From positions 7,463-19,435 of the forward strand of contig NVVY01000007.1 in assembly GCA_002749135.1 (NCBI GenBank): 11,973 nt of DNA. Reading direction: 5' to 3'. The DNA is from Alphaproteobacteria bacterium (lineage in GTDB: Bacteria > Pseudomonadota > Alphaproteobacteria > Sphingomonadales > Emcibacteraceae). The notes beneath the pieces are model-generated. The model ran no database searches. It saw only the letters and a list, made by a program, of their open reading frames with translations, and was not told the origin of the DNA. This document shows positions 6,141 through 11,973 of this stretch, piece by piece (within the stretch, counting starts at the first letter, position 1; the number at the start of each line of letters is the position of its first letter). The position numbers were made by a program, and so were the translations under genes.

Positions 6141-7520
6141 TTATGAATTTGTCGCCGCCGCCGGAAGGGTCAGGCGCACAAGAAGACCGTGAGGCTCATT
6201 ATCCATCAGGACAATCTCCCCGCCGTAAAGCCCCGTCAGATCCTTGACGATGGACAGGCCAAGACCCGTCCCCGGCGTATTTTCGTCAAGACGTTCCCCG
6301 CGAATGAAAACCGCCTCCCGAACCTGCCTGTCAATGCCCGGCCCGTCATCGACGACCTGAATTAAAATATGCTCACCTTTGCGCTGACACGATACAATCA
6401 CTTTGCTGTCCGCCCATTTGGCCGCATTCTCAATCAGATTGCCGACCATCTCCTCAAGGTCCTGTCGTTCGCCCCGAAAGAACACATCACCACCCGTGGG
6501 CATCATGGTGAAATGCTTGTCCCGGTGAATTTTGGCCATGACCCGGCATATATCATTCAAGGCTGTCCAGACTTCTGTACGGCTGGTGATGACCCTGGTG
6601 CTGGCGGCCACCCGCGCCCGGCGCAGGTAATGATCCACCTGACGGCGCATGATATTGGCCTGTTTACTGACAACCCTGGACAATTGTCCGGGGTGGCGTT
6701 CAGATTCGTTCATCAGAACCGCCAGCGGTGTCTTCAGGGCGTGGGCCAGATTGCCCACCTGGGTGCGGGAGCGTTCCACAATCTGATTATTATGGTCCAG
6801 TAGCGCATTCATCTCATCGGCCAGTGGTTGTATTTCCATGGGGAAATCATCGGGCAGATGAGCATCCACCCCGGTACGAATGCGGGCCAGAGACTGCCGG
6901 ATATTACGCAGGGGTTTCAACCCCAGAAAAACCTGTAACAGAGACGCCGCAATCAGACCTAATCCCAAAGCCCCCAGAGAATAGATCAGTATATTATCAA
7001 ACCTGTCGAGCTGTTCATCAATCTCCGAGCGATCAATGGCGATGATAAAGCGATAGACGGTCTTGTCATCGCCCGGCAGGGTAATATCACGTTCCGCCCG
7101 GCGCAATTTCTGGTCTTCCGGTCCGATGGCGCGGGAAAAACGGGTTTGTGACGCCGGGGTGTCAAGATCAGAATCCAGCTTTTGATCCCAAAGCGACCGC
7201 GACCTGAAAGATTCCTCATCCTCCGCCGAAATTTGCCAGTACCAGCCCGAATAGGGTTGCTCAAACCGTGAATCGGCCATGGAACGGTAAAAGGTAATCT
7301 CGCCCTCGGAAATGCTGTCACTCACTCCGATCAGGTTTTCCAGAAGGCTGTTCAGCCGCACATCAAAATTATTTTCAATGGTTTCCTTGAAGGTCAGTGA
7401 TAGAAGATAGCCGCCCAGAATGAGCGCAAAAAGCGTCCAGACAACCGAATAGGAGATGAGCCGAAACCATAACGACCTGTTGACACTGGCTTTAGCTGTT
7501 TTGTTCTTCTGGATTAACAA
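6141..7520 (-). CDS. Sensor histidine kinase of the PhoQ/FeuQ type
   Basis: A membrane kinase, 459 residues from the proposed TTG at 7520. Membrane segments lie at about 22-42 and 177-201 and flank a periplasmic sensor domain of about 130 residues. A HAMP-like segment (about 202-250) follows, then HisKA with His260 in NLAHALKTPLAVL, the form typical of PhoQ-like kinases. The ATPase domain has Asn365 in NLIENAAKW, Asp392 in DDGPGI and GTGLGLS (417-423). It should phosphorylate the regulator encoded immediately upstream. The start is unusual: no in-frame ATG or GTG exists near the first membrane segment. TTG at 7520 overlaps the regulator gene by 29 bases and has GGGAT upstream. An ATG at 7631 would add 37 residues that simply read the regulator's DNA-binding region in another frame. 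The gene is certain; the exact start is not. Confidence 0.93.
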   Translation of the reverse strand: MLIQKNKTAKASVNRSLWFRLISYSVVWTLFALILGGYLLSLTFKETIENNFDVRLNSLLENLIGVSDSISEGEITFYRSMADSRFEQPYSGWYWQISAEDEESFRSRSLWDQKLDSDLDTPASQTRFSRAIGPEDQKLRRAERDITLPGDDKTVYRFIIAIDRSEIDEQLDRFDNILIYSLGALGLGLIAASLLQVFLGLKPLRNIRQSLARIRTGVDAHLPDDFPMEIQPLADEMNALLDHNNQIVERSRTQVGNLAHALKTPLAVLMNESERHPGQLSRVVSKQANIMRRQVDHYLRRARVAASTRVITSRTEVWTALNDICRVMAKIHRDKHFTMMPTGGDVFFRGERQDLEEMVGNLIENAAKWADSKVIVSCQRKGEHILIQVVDDGPGIDRQVREAVFIRGERLDENTPGTGLGLSIVKDLTGLYGGEIVLMDNEPHGLLVRLTLPAAATNS

Positions 7521-8166
7521 GCTGGTATCCCAATCCCCGCACCGTGTTGATAATATTGACCCCCAGTTTCTTCCGCACCCTTGTGACAAAGACCTCAATG
7601 GTGTTGGAATCCCGGTCGAAATCCTGATCATAGATATGTTCGGTCAATTCCGTCCGTGAAATAATTTTCTCCGGATGATGCATCAGGTAGGCCAGCAATT
7701 TATATTCCTGTGCGGTCAGGCGAACCGGCATACCGTCCACCGTGACCTTGCTGCTGTTGCTGTTCAGAATGACCGGACCACAGGTCAGCTCCGGGGAGGC
7801 CTGCCCCGCTGCCCGGCGGATCAAGGCCCGCACCCGCGCCAGAACTTCTTCCACCTTGAACGGCTTGGTCACATAATCATCAGCCCCGGCATCAAGGCCG
7901 GATACTTTTTCAGACCAGCCATCCCGCGCCGTCAGAATCAGAACAGGCGTGGTGATACCCGCCTGCCGCCATTTGTTCAGCACACTGAGCCCGTCCATGA
8001 TCGGCAGGCCCAGGTCCAGCACAATTGCATCATAGCTTTCTGTCTCGCCCAGAAAATGACCGTCCTCGCCGTCCCCGGATACATCAACCGCATAACCGTC
8101 TTCTTCCAGTATGCTTTTCATCTGCCGGGATAAATCCGGATCATCCTCTACCAAAAGCAACCGCAT
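7492..8166 (-). CDS. OmpR/PhoP-family response regulator (FeuP-like)
   Basis: A 224-residue DNA-binding regulator. The receiver domain (1-115) has the acidic pair Asp8/Asp9, phospho-accepting Asp51 in VLDLGLP, Thr79 and Lys101 in TKPF. The C-terminal winged helix (about 125-220) has the family pattern RLTAQEYKLLAYLMHHPEKIISR, then the recognition helix around SNTIEVFVTRVRKKL and the wing TVRGLGYQL. It is expected to be phosphorylated by the kinase encoded just downstream and to control genes of envelope or metal/cation homeostasis, as PhoP and FeuP do; the target here is inference. Its ATG overlaps the stop of the PepSY gene by one base (TAATG), so translation is probably coupled. Its end overlaps the kinase start. 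Confidence 0.96.
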   Translation of the reverse strand: MRLLLVEDDPDLSRQMKSILEEDGYAVDVSGDGEDGHFLGETESYDAIVLDLGLPIMDGLSVLNKWRQAGITTPVLILTARDGWSEKVSGLDAGADDYVTKPFKVEEVLARVRALIRRAAGQASPELTCGPVILNSNSSKVTVDGMPVRLTAQEYKLLAYLMHHPEKIISRTELTEHIYDQDFDRDSNTIEVFVTRVRKKLGVNIINTVRGLGYQLVNPEEQNS

Positions 8167-8603
8167 TATTTATTTCCCTTCACGCTGACGATCTGACCAT
8201 TGGCCGCGTTCAGCCTTACCACCAGCAAGTTACCATTGGTTCTGAGCAGCTTGACCTTATAGATATAGGATTGATTGTTTCTTTTCGGTTCCAGAAGCCG
8301 CACATCAATAATCTTTCCCGGAAAGCTCTGGCGCACCCGGCTGCGAATGACCGACAGGGACACAATGCGCCCGGACTGCATGGCCTCCCGCGCGGTATTC
8401 TGACGATTATTCTGCCGCCAAGCCGGATTTGGTCGCTTCGTAGGCCGAACCAGACTATTTTCCGCAGGTTGGTGTTTATTCTGAAAGGCAATATGTTGTT
8501 TAAACAGATTGCGGCCCTGCGGCGCGGCAACGGCAAAAGACCCCGTCCCCATCAGGAACAGGCCCATCAGGCCGATAATAAAAAATCTGAAAACTCTATT
8601 CAT
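8166..8603 (-). CDS. Periplasmic PepSY-domain protein, first gene of the two-component operon
   Basis: A 145-residue exported protein. An N-terminal signal peptide (hydrophobic 5-26, probable cleavage near AVAA at 24-27) is followed by a basic, Asn/Gln-rich linker (about 28-78). A C-terminal PepSY domain (about 79-143) has SVIRSRVRQSFPGKIIDVRLLEP and YIYKVKLL-x(5)-LLVVRLNAANGQIVSVKG. PepSY proteins are proposed inhibitors or modulators of proteases or sensors in the envelope. A location directly before a PhoP/PhoQ-like pair suggests it modulates the kinase, comparable in position to small periplasmic modulators such as FeuN; this is inference. Its stop overlaps the regulator ATG. The ribosome site is weak: AGGTGAG is 13 bases before the ATG. 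Confidence 0.88.
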   Translation of the reverse strand: MNRVFRFFIIGLMGLFLMGTGSFAVAAPQGRNLFKQHIAFQNKHQPAENSLVRPTKRPNPAWRQNNRQNTAREAMQSGRIVSLSVIRSRVRQSFPGKIIDVRLLEPKRNNQSYIYKVKLLRTNGNLLVVRLNAANGQIVSVKGNK

Positions 8604-8655
8604 GGTCTAAGCTTATCTCACCTGCCCTGAATGCAGGATTAATATTCCTGTAAAA
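8604..8655 (-). promoter_or_regulatory. Short leader before the PepSY gene with competing small hairpins
   Basis: On the minus strand, CAGGA (8650-8646), TCCTGC (8638-8633) and GCAGG (8625-8621) can pair in two exclusive ways. The middle arm pairs with either neighbour. The last arm runs into AGGTGAG, the only Shine-Dalgarno-like sequence before the ATG at 8603. Stems are only five pairs, so this is weak. Confidence 0.2.
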
Positions 8656-9693
8656 TTATTTATCACCAACCCCGAGCCTCTCCTGAATAACGCTGTTGGT
8701 TGTGGTATAGCCCCCGGCCATTTTCCGATCCGGAAAGGCATATTTAAAGGCCGCCCGCGCCATAACCGCCGCCTCATAGAAGCCGGTGAGAATAAGTTTT
8801 ATCTTCCCCGGGTAAGTACAAACATCACCAATGGCATATATGCCTTCCTGTGTGGTTTCAAAGGTCTCAGGCTGCACCTGAACATGTTTTTTATCCAGAT
8901 TAAGCCCCCATTGTGCTATAGGGCCAAGCTTGACCTTCAGGCCCATAAAAGGCAACATATAATCGCAATCAACCTGTTTCACATCTCCGTCCAGCGTAGT
9001 CACCTCAAGCCGGGAAAGCTGCCCGTCATCCCCTAGCATATCGGTGACATTGCCGTATAAAACATCGAGTGCGCCCTGACCTGCGAGGGCCAATAGCTGT
9101 TGCGCGGTATCATGGGCGCCGCGAAATTCTGCCCGCCGGTGAACCAATGTGACCCGCTCCGCAATGGGGGCCAGATTAATTGCCCAATCCAGCGCCGAAT
9201 CCCCGCCACCAACAATGACAAGCCTCTTGCCCCGATATTTTTCCATTTTATGAACCGCGTAATCCACGGATTTTTCCTCAAAATCGGGCAGTTTTTTAAA
9301 GGGTGGTTTTTTCGGCACAAAACTGCCCGCGCCCACGGCCACAACGATAATCGGCGCCTCTATGACGGTGCCAAGGGTGGTGGTCACCCGCCAATGGCCA
9401 TTTGGTTGCCGCTCCAATGCCTCTGCCTGCTGGCTAAGATGAAATATGGGGTCAAAGGGACTGGCCTGTGTCATCAGATCAGCGACCAGTTCCTCCCCCG
9501 TTACCGTCGGGCGGGAGGGGATATCATAGATCGGCTTTTCAGGATAAAGTTCAATACATTGCCCCCCCGGCCTGTCCAAATTGTCAATCAAATGACATTT
9601 CAGCCCCAGCAATCCGGCCTCAAAAACCGCAAATAACCCCACCGGCCCCGTACCGATAATAATCATATCTGTGGCGATAACTTTATGCGTCAT
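8656..9693 (-). CDS. Ferredoxin/flavodoxin-NADP+ reductase, thioredoxin-reductase-like type
   Basis: A 345-residue cytoplasmic flavoprotein. An FAD-binding GTGPVG (14-19), RPGGQCIELYPEKPIYDIP (41-59), an NADPH-binding VGGGDSALDWA (161-171) with HRR (185-187), and a late FAD motif GIYAIGDVCTYPGK (284-297) are in the expected order. There is no CxxC redox pair, which separates it from thioredoxin reductase. The C-terminal extension with FPDRKMAGGYTTTNSVIQERLG matches the bacterial YumC-like ferredoxin-NADP reductases. It moves electrons between NADPH and ferredoxin or flavodoxin. It ends 52 bases before the PepSY gene and diverges from the beta-helix gene. The start ATG at 9693 gives a normal N-terminus; the ribosome site is weak. 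Confidence 0.95.
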   Translation of the reverse strand: MTHKVIATDMIIIGTGPVGLFAVFEAGLLGLKCHLIDNLDRPGGQCIELYPEKPIYDIPSRPTVTGEELVADLMTQASPFDPIFHLSQQAEALERQPNGHWRVTTTLGTVIEAPIIVVAVGAGSFVPKKPPFKKLPDFEEKSVDYAVHKMEKYRGKRLVIVGGGDSALDWAINLAPIAERVTLVHRRAEFRGAHDTAQQLLALAGQGALDVLYGNVTDMLGDDGQLSRLEVTTLDGDVKQVDCDYMLPFMGLKVKLGPIAQWGLNLDKKHVQVQPETFETTQEGIYAIGDVCTYPGKIKLILTGFYEAAVMARAAFKYAFPDRKMAGGYTTTNSVIQERLGVGDK

Positions 9694-9781
9694 ACCTATA
9701 TCCCGCTTTTTTTATATTAAAAATATAGTAAGATACCTCAGAGTCGTCCCTTTACCGATTACTATGTAACCATTTGTAGAT
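9694..9781. promoter_or_regulatory. Divergent AT-rich intergenic region with small palindrome
   Basis: The 88 bases between the reductase and beta-helix starts contain a T-run and the inverted repeat TATATT-AAA-AATATA at 9713-9727. This could be an operator or just AT-rich promoter DNA. TATGTA at 9763-9768 is a possible -10 for the plus strand, leaving only a very short leader. No clear Shine-Dalgarno sequence precedes ATG 9782. Confidence 0.3.
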
Positions 9782-10789
9782 ATGAACATGCAAACAAAAA
9801 AACAAAAAATGATTATTTGGCCCGTAAAATATATTTTGTGGGCGGTTATTTTTTGTTTTTACGCTGGTTTTCCTGCTCAGGCCAAAACATGGCTTGTCGG
9901 CCCTGATTTCCGCCTGCATAAGCCGAGCGAGGCCATAAAACTTGCTCAAGACGGGGACATTATCAAAATTCTCGCAGGTCTTTATGAAAATGACTATGCC
10001 ATCATAGATCAAAATAACCTGACCATAGAAGGGGTCAACGGATTCGCCCACCTGAAATCTTCAGGCAATATTCCCGGCGGCAAGGCCATATGGGTTACCA
10101 ACGGAACAAACATCACAATCCGCAATATTGAGTTTTCCGGGGCGCACGTTTCCGATAAGAATGGTGCTGGAATCAGACTTCAGGAAGGGTCGCTCACACT
10201 TGAAAACTGTTATTTTCATGGCAATGAAATGGGCATATTGACGGCGGGAAAGCCGGACATCAGCCTGTTCATAAATAATTCGGAATTCAGCCGGAATATA
10301 CAGGACTATTCCGTTACCGGAAAACTGTCCCATAATATCTATGTGGGTACTATTGCTGTTTTCCTGTTGGAGAACTCCATATCACGCGGGGCAAAATATG
10401 GCCATACCGTCAAAAGCCGCGCCCAAAATACCATTATCAGAAACAACAGGATTTTTGACGAAGGTGATATTTCCGCCAGTTACCTCATCGACATCCCAAA
10501 TGGCGGGCAAGTCCTGATTGAAAATAATTATCTTTTCAAGAACAAGGGCGCCCAGAATAATGCGCTGATCAGCTATGGTACGGAAGGCATGAGATATGAT
10601 AAAAATTATCTCACCATAAAATATAATACTGCGATCAGTGAAGCAGATAATTCTATTCTGTTAAGAAACCGTTCAAATGTTGATGCCAAAATATTGGGGA
10701 ACTACTTAACCCGCGTAAAATTCGATAAGGGTATAATGGGGGGCTTCTGGCGCAAGATAAAAGAAAAGATAAAAGACGTGCTACGGTAA
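9782..10789 (+). CDS. Secreted right-handed parallel beta-helix protein
   Basis: A 335-residue exported protein. A long basic N-terminus leads into a hydrophobic run (about 16-30) and a signal peptidase site after AQA (32-34). The mature protein begins like pectate-lyase-fold proteins: SEAIKLAQDGDIIKILAGLYEN (49-70). Successive rungs follow, rich in NxT/NN and 'IEN-x-F/Y' turns, through about residue 310. A central segment with NIYVG (185-189), GHTVKSRAQNTIIRNN (207-222) and SYLIDIPNGGQVLIENN (233-249) is typical of a proteobacterial beta-helix family of unknown substrate. The C-terminus GFWRKIKEKIKDVLR is a basic amphipathic helix that could touch a membrane. It probably binds or cuts a polysaccharide; no catalytic set is certain. 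The VanZ-like gene follows by 31 bases. Confidence 0.92.
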   Translation: MNMQTKKQKMIIWPVKYILWAVIFCFYAGFPAQAKTWLVGPDFRLHKPSEAIKLAQDGDIIKILAGLYENDYAIIDQNNLTIEGVNGFAHLKSSGNIPGGKAIWVTNGTNITIRNIEFSGAHVSDKNGAGIRLQEGSLTLENCYFHGNEMGILTAGKPDISLFINNSEFSRNIQDYSVTGKLSHNIYVGTIAVFLLENSISRGAKYGHTVKSRAQNTIIRNNRIFDEGDISASYLIDIPNGGQVLIENNYLFKNKGAQNNALISYGTEGMRYDKNYLTIKYNTAISEADNSILLRNRSNVDAKILGNYLTRVKFDKGIMGGFWRKIKEKIKDVLR

Positions 10790-10820
10790 CGTTTGTTTAT
10801 GGTTATAGTTAGGGAGGGAT

Positions 10821-11973
10821 GTGACGAAGCTGTTTATTTTCATAATTTGTGCCATCATTTATGGCTCCTTATTTCCGTTCACCTTTGTTTCAGGTGATGG
10901 CGTTTGGGAACGCTGGGATATATTATATAACAGCTTTTCCCCCTTCACGTCCCTCGGCGATATTCTGGGAAATATCGTCTTGTTTATTCCTTTCGGATTT
11001 TTCGGGGTCAAAAGCCTGCGGGTTAACGTGGCTGACAGAAAAATATATTTCAGAATACTGATCTATGGTTTTTTTCTGGCCCTGATCATTCAGCTCATTC
11101 AGGTCTATATCCCGTCCCGCTCACCCGCCATTACGGATGTTTACTGGAATATGGCCGGTATTATTCTGGGATTGGGCTTGGTACGGCTCCTCAAGGAATA
11201 TTTTCCGAAATTTTCCCTGACCGATGCGGCGAGCGTCCCCGTAATATTAGCCTTTCTATGGTTGTTATCCCAGTTTTTCCCCTTCGTCCCCACGCTGGAC
11301 TTTCAGGAGATAAAGAATGGGCTGAAACCCCTGATTCTTGACCCTTCTTTTCAAGGTAATATCTTCCTCACAGGCCTTACAGGGTGGCTGTTATTCGCCC
11401 ATTTTACCCAGGATATTTTCCAGCGCAACAGCCTGCACAGGTTCAGACTGCCCATCTTTGCCCTCCTGAGCCTACCCATGCGATTATTGATACTGGGCAA
11501 TAATATTGACCTTTCCGATGCCATGGCAGTATTTGGGGCCATTGTAGTCTGGCCACTTTTATCCCGTAACAACCTGAACAAAACAAAAACCTTTGCTGTT
11601 TTGATAACCCTTACCATTTTTCTGAATGGTGTCTGGTCGCCGCATTTCATCTGGTATAATTTAAGTTTTTCCTGGGTTCCCTTTTCCGGTTTTCTTGAGG
11701 GCAACATATTTCTCAATGCAAAAGCCCTGTTCCTGAAAACTTTCCTCTATGGAAGCTTGATCTATCTGTTAAAAAGCGGATGGCCCCATATCAGGCTAAG
11801 AGTTTTTATGGCCTTCTCTTTCATTCTCATTATAGAGATCCTCCAGATTTTTATGGCGGCGCGAACGGCTGAAATCACCGACCCGTTAATTATCCTGCTA
11901 ATTTCATACATCATAACAAGAAAAAAAACCGCCCCAGCCACCCCCAAACAAAGCACGCCAAAAAAACCCGAAC
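10821..11973 (+). CDS. VanZ-like polytopic membrane protein with internal repeats (partial, runs off window)
   Basis: An open frame of 384 codons from GTG 10821 to the window end without a stop. AGGGAGGGA at 10811-10819 supports the start, though spacing is short. The first VanZ-like unit spans about 29-120: DILGNIVLFIPFGFFG (47-62) and IQLIQVYIPSRSPAITDVYWNMAGIILG (90-117), the Q...P-R...D...N..G signature of the family. A similar pattern recurs at about 283-365 (WVPFSGFLEGNIFL, then IEILQIFMAARTAEITDPLIILL), and a weaker copy may lie at 150-245 (FVPTLDF..., then NNIDLSDAMAVFGAIVVW). Many hydrophobic segments place it in the inner membrane. VanZ lowers teicoplanin sensitivity by an unknown route, and relatives occur in polysaccharide and sorting loci. 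The end (from about 366) is polar, basic and Pro/Lys-rich. It follows the beta-helix gene on the same strand. Confidence 0.88.
   Translation, partial: MTKLFIFIICAIIYGSLFPFTFVSGDGVWERWDILYNSFSPFTSLGDILGNIVLFIPFGFFGVKSLRVNVADRKIYFRILIYGFFLALIIQLIQVYIPSRSPAITDVYWNMAGIILGLGLVRLLKEYFPKFSLTDAASVPVILAFLWLLSQFFPFVPTLDFQEIKNGLKPLILDPSFQGNIFLTGLTGWLLFAHFTQDIFQRNSLHRFRLPIFALLSLPMRLLILGNNIDLSDAMAVFGAIVVWPLLSRNNLNKTKTFAVLITLTIFLNGVWSPHFIWYNLSFSWVPFSGFLEGNIFLNAKALFLKTFLYGSLIYLLKSGWPHIRLRVFMAFSFILIIEILQIFMAARTAEITDPLIILLISYIITRKKTAPATPKQSTPKKPE

Noticed and set aside
7521-7631. Upstream ATG at 7631 as start of the sensor kinase
   Set aside because: The extra 37 residues are an alternate-frame reading of the regulator's recognition helix and wing, and no Shine-Dalgarno precedes this ATG.
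8075-8087. A 13-base match (CCGGATACATCAA) to the loop edge of the 5484-5557 inverted repeat (5495-5507)
   Set aside because: It lies inside the regulator coding sequence on a conserved protein stretch and does not extend; chance is sufficient.
9100-9636. Long plus-strand open frame of 178 codons
   Set aside because: It is antisense to the reductase, whose FAD and NADPH motifs are intact; the plus-strand product has no recognisable features.
11351-11716. Minus-strand open frame of 121 codons near the right end
   Set aside because: It is antisense to the VanZ-like frame, which is continuous from 10821 to the window end with membrane segments and family motifs.

Overview
The window reads as a stretch of alphaproteobacterial chromosome. 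Supporting signs are a PepSY protein / OmpR-type regulator / sensor kinase operon, a DUF3775 protein, a 17 kDa-antigen-type lipoprotein, a thioredoxin-reductase-like ferredoxin-NADP reductase, and moderate base composition. A marine Kordiimonadales/Emcibacterales-like source is a guess. No RNA gene, insertion sequence, phage gene or CRISPR array is visible. Genes are packed closely, with no gene-free stretch over 300 bases.

Left part (1-3931): a partial exported protein of unknown function on the minus strand diverges from a GNAT acetyltransferase. An orphan GAF-domain histidine kinase follows, with no regulator beside it and visibly AT-richer DNA. Next come a small DUF4870 membrane protein (minus), a glutathione S-transferase-like protein and a DUF3775 protein (both plus, probably one transcript).

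Middle (3928-9693, all minus strand): an SPFH/band 7 protein followed by its NfeD partner (membrane quality-control or microdomain pair), a glycine-zipper lipoprotein, and a two-component operon (PepSY-domain periplasmic protein, PhoP/FeuP-like regulator, PhoQ/FeuQ-like kinase) with overlapping gene ends. The ferredoxin/flavodoxin-NADP reductase lies 52 bases upstream of that operon. Between the lipoprotein and SPFH genes is a perfect 15-base inverted repeat with a 44-base loop.

Right part (9782-11973, plus strand): a secreted right-handed beta-helix protein is followed 31 bases later by a multi-spanning VanZ-like membrane protein. The latter starts at GTG 10821 and runs off the window end. 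It appears to carry at least two, perhaps three, VanZ-like repeats. This pair is the least explained gene content here.

The most interesting signals are the VanZ-repeat protein with its beta-helix partner, the 5484-5557 inverted repeat, and apparently leaderless starts for the acetyltransferase and the orphan kinase, whose -10-like boxes sit at identical distance from their ATGs. A possible Shine-Dalgarno-masking hairpin also precedes the left-most gene.
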